DNA of 64,000 bases from Eubacteriaceae bacterium. GTDB lineage: Bacteria; Bacillota; Clostridia; Peptostreptococcales; Anaerovoracaceae. Position 1 is the first letter of the stretch. Each line of letters starts with the position of its first letter. Below the pieces are notes generated by a model. That model was not told where the DNA came from, made no database searches, and worked only from the letters and a program-made list of their open reading frames with translations. The position numbers and the translations under genes were made by a program. Positions 63,095 to 64,000 of this stretch are shown one piece after another. The stretch lies in contig JALCRY010000004.1 in the NCBI GenBank assembly GCA_022652985.1, positions 21,680 through 85,679 of the forward strand, given 5' to 3'.

Positions 63095-63122
63095 ATTATA
63101 CACCATTTAACCTTGAGTTCAA
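63095..63122 (-). promoter_or_regulatory. Promoter of the glycine cleavage operon
   Basis: On the minus strand TTGAAC (63117-63122), a 16-nt spacer ending in TG, and TATAAT (63095-63100), starting transcription just before riboswitch aptamer I. Confidence 0.75.
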
Positions 63123-63147
63123 TAAAAAAATCAGAATGTTTTTCAGC

Positions 63148-63651
63148 TTATTTTTCTGCGCCCTCCAGCTGCAGTAATGCTATTTTTTTATCTATTCCCC
63201 CCGCATATCCTGTCATGCTTCCGTCGGTACCGATCACGCGGTGACAGGGAATTATTATCCCGATCGGATTATGCGCAATGGCACCGCCGACAGCCTGCGC
63301 GGACATTGTTTTTCTGCCGAGGCGCTTAGCGGTGATCTCGGCGATCCCGCCGTATGTCATTGTTTCGCCGTAAGGAATTTCCGTCAGTATCTTCCATACT
63401 GTCTGTCTGAATTCGCTGCCCGCAGGAGCCAGCGGGAGCTCCGACGGCGAAGGTTTCCTGCCGCTGAAATAATCGTCGAGCCATTTTTCAGCCGCGGCGA
63501 ACACAGGCAGGTCTTTCCCTTCTTCATGCTCTGCCGGGAGCGTAACAGCAAAATGTTTCTGCCCTTTCATCCACAGTCCCGTAATATTAAGTCCGTCTGA
63601 AGCTATTGTGAGTTCGCCGACCGGCGATTTATATTTCTTAACATAAAACAT
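63148..63651 (-). CDS. ogt: Methylated-DNA--protein-cysteine S-methyltransferase
   Basis: Suicide repair protein for O6-methylguanine, 167 residues. Acceptor Cys136 in GIIIPCHRVIG; GSEFRQTVWKILTEIPYGET and the recognition helix SAQAVGGAIAHNP precede it. ATG 63651 has AAAGGAGGT 9 nt upstream; the ORF could be extended to 63738 only through the end of the overlapping receiver gene. Its start shares a base with the upstream stop (TAATG), so it is coupled to that gene. Confidence 0.92.
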   Translation of the reverse strand: MFYVKKYKSPVGELTIASDGLNITGLWMKGQKHFAVTLPAEHEEGKDLPVFAAAEKWLDDYFSGRKPSPSELPLAPAGSEFRQTVWKILTEIPYGETMTYGGIAEITAKRLGRKTMSAQAVGGAIAHNPIGIIIPCHRVIGTDGSMTGYAGGIDKKIALLQLEGAEK

Positions 63652-64000
63652 TATTTCATAACCTCCTTTAAGGTCCTGAACATTTTTTCCGGGTCGAGAG
63701 GCTTGGAAATATGAGCATCCATACCCGCATCCAGGCATTTCTGTATATCATCGACAAACGCATCCGCGGTCATTGCCACTATCGGCACAGTCTCCGCGTC
63801 TTTACGTTTCAGACCGCGTATCATGCGCGTTGCGTCATAACCGTTCATTACCGGCATCCTGATATCCATGAGGATCACATCATACATACCCTCGCCCGAT
63901 TCTCTGAACTTTTCCACTCCCGCAGAGCCGTCATCTGCTGATTCGACTATCGCGCCCTTTTCTTCGAGCAGCGCGCAGGCTATCTGCTGATTCAGCGGGT
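63651..64000 (-). CDS. Receiver (REC) domain, C-terminal end of a larger signalling protein (partial)
   Basis: The reading frame is open to the window edge, so only the last 115 or so codons are visible. They encode a response-regulator receiver domain: an N-terminal helix (LNQQIACALLEEKGAIVESA), the phospho-acceptor Asp in VILMDIRMPVMNGYDATRMI, the Thr in VPIVAMTADAF and Lys in DAHISKPLD. The style (MDIRMPVMNGYDAT) is typical of hybrid sensor kinases. A GTG at 63917 is not a real start. It overlaps ogt by one base. Confidence 0.85.
   Translation of the reverse strand, partial: PLNQQIACALLEEKGAIVESADDGSAGVEKFRESGEGMYDVILMDIRMPVMNGYDATRMIRGLKRKDAETVPIVAMTADAFVDDIQKCLDAGMDAHISKPLDPEKMFRTLKEVMK

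Noticed and set aside
63652..63738. Longer start for ogt
   Set aside because: It would overlap the REC-domain gene in another frame and lacks a ribosome-binding site; homology starts at 63651.
1..64000. CRISPR array, rRNA or tRNA genes
   Set aside because: No regularly spaced repeats and no cloverleaf or rRNA-like sequence was recognised by eye. A covariance search would be needed to exclude a missed tRNA.

Overview
This 64 kb stretch looks like chromosomal DNA from a low-to-moderate GC anaerobic Firmicute of the class Clostridia. The signs are a textbook HrcA/CIRCE-controlled hrcA-grpE-dnaK-dnaJ operon, a LexA-box-controlled yneA-like gene, the nusB-xseA-xseB-ispA-dxs-tlyA and mutS-mutL-miaA-(ynbB) clusters, split gcvPA/gcvPB subunits, a tandem glycine riboswitch and a SpoIIM-type membrane protein. 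No genus is claimed. No rRNA, tRNA or CRISPR array was recognised.

Layout. 1-5.1 kb: sugar PTS and glycolysis (fruA, ptsH, ptsI, gap). 5.1-8.0 kb, mostly minus strand: DtxR-type regulator coupled to deoD, an exported GHL10-type hydrolase (+), rpsT. 8.1-23.7 kb: the usual lepA-hemW-hrcA-grpE-dnaK-dnaJ order, interrupted twice: by an aminoacid module (ygeY, ygeX, divergent AraC regulator) between lepA and hemW, and by glpK, an aldo/keto reductase, a LysR regulator and a YczE-like membrane protein between hemW and hrcA. 23.8-41.5 kb: a long plus-strand housekeeping run (Asp23, nusB, TsaD-like paralogue, xseAB, ispA, dxs, tlyA, aminotransferase, mutS, mutL, miaA, tyrosine recombinase, a Cys-rich protein, SpoIIM-like, ynbB, TVP38). 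41.5-42.0 kb: SOS-type yneA with three evenly spaced LexA boxes. 42.0-44.6 kb: AT-rich, gene-poor mobile-element debris, with imperfect direct repeats flanking two orphan genes and a frameshifted integrase tail. 44.6-47.8 kb: PucR regulator divergent from a LigM-like tetrahydrofolate-dependent demethylase. 47.8-50.0 kb: small membrane transporter, YdbC/PC4-like protein, LCP cell-wall ligase. 50.0-55.8 kb: probable accessory island: a 1114-residue Z1 helicase fused to an HExxH zincin, a gamma-glutamylcyclotransferase-fold protein and an unrecognised helical protein that abuts tetR. 55.8-57.0 kb: tetR and a YcxB-like protein. 57.2-63.1 kb: the complete glycine cleavage operon (gcvT-gcvH-gcvPA-gcvPB-lpd) behind a tandem glycine riboswitch. 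63.1-64.0 kb: ogt and the end of a receiver-domain protein.

How the genes combine: sugars enter through EII(Fru)/HPr/EI and pass to GAPDH; glycerol enters through GlpK; amino acids are degraded through diaminopropionate ammonia-lyase and the glycine cleavage system, which also feeds one-carbon units to tetrahydrofolate, the cofactor expected for the LigM-like demethylase. The best candidate for something undescribed is the Z1-zincin island; the next most interesting sites are the three-box LexA promoter and the decayed element at 42.3-44.6 kb.
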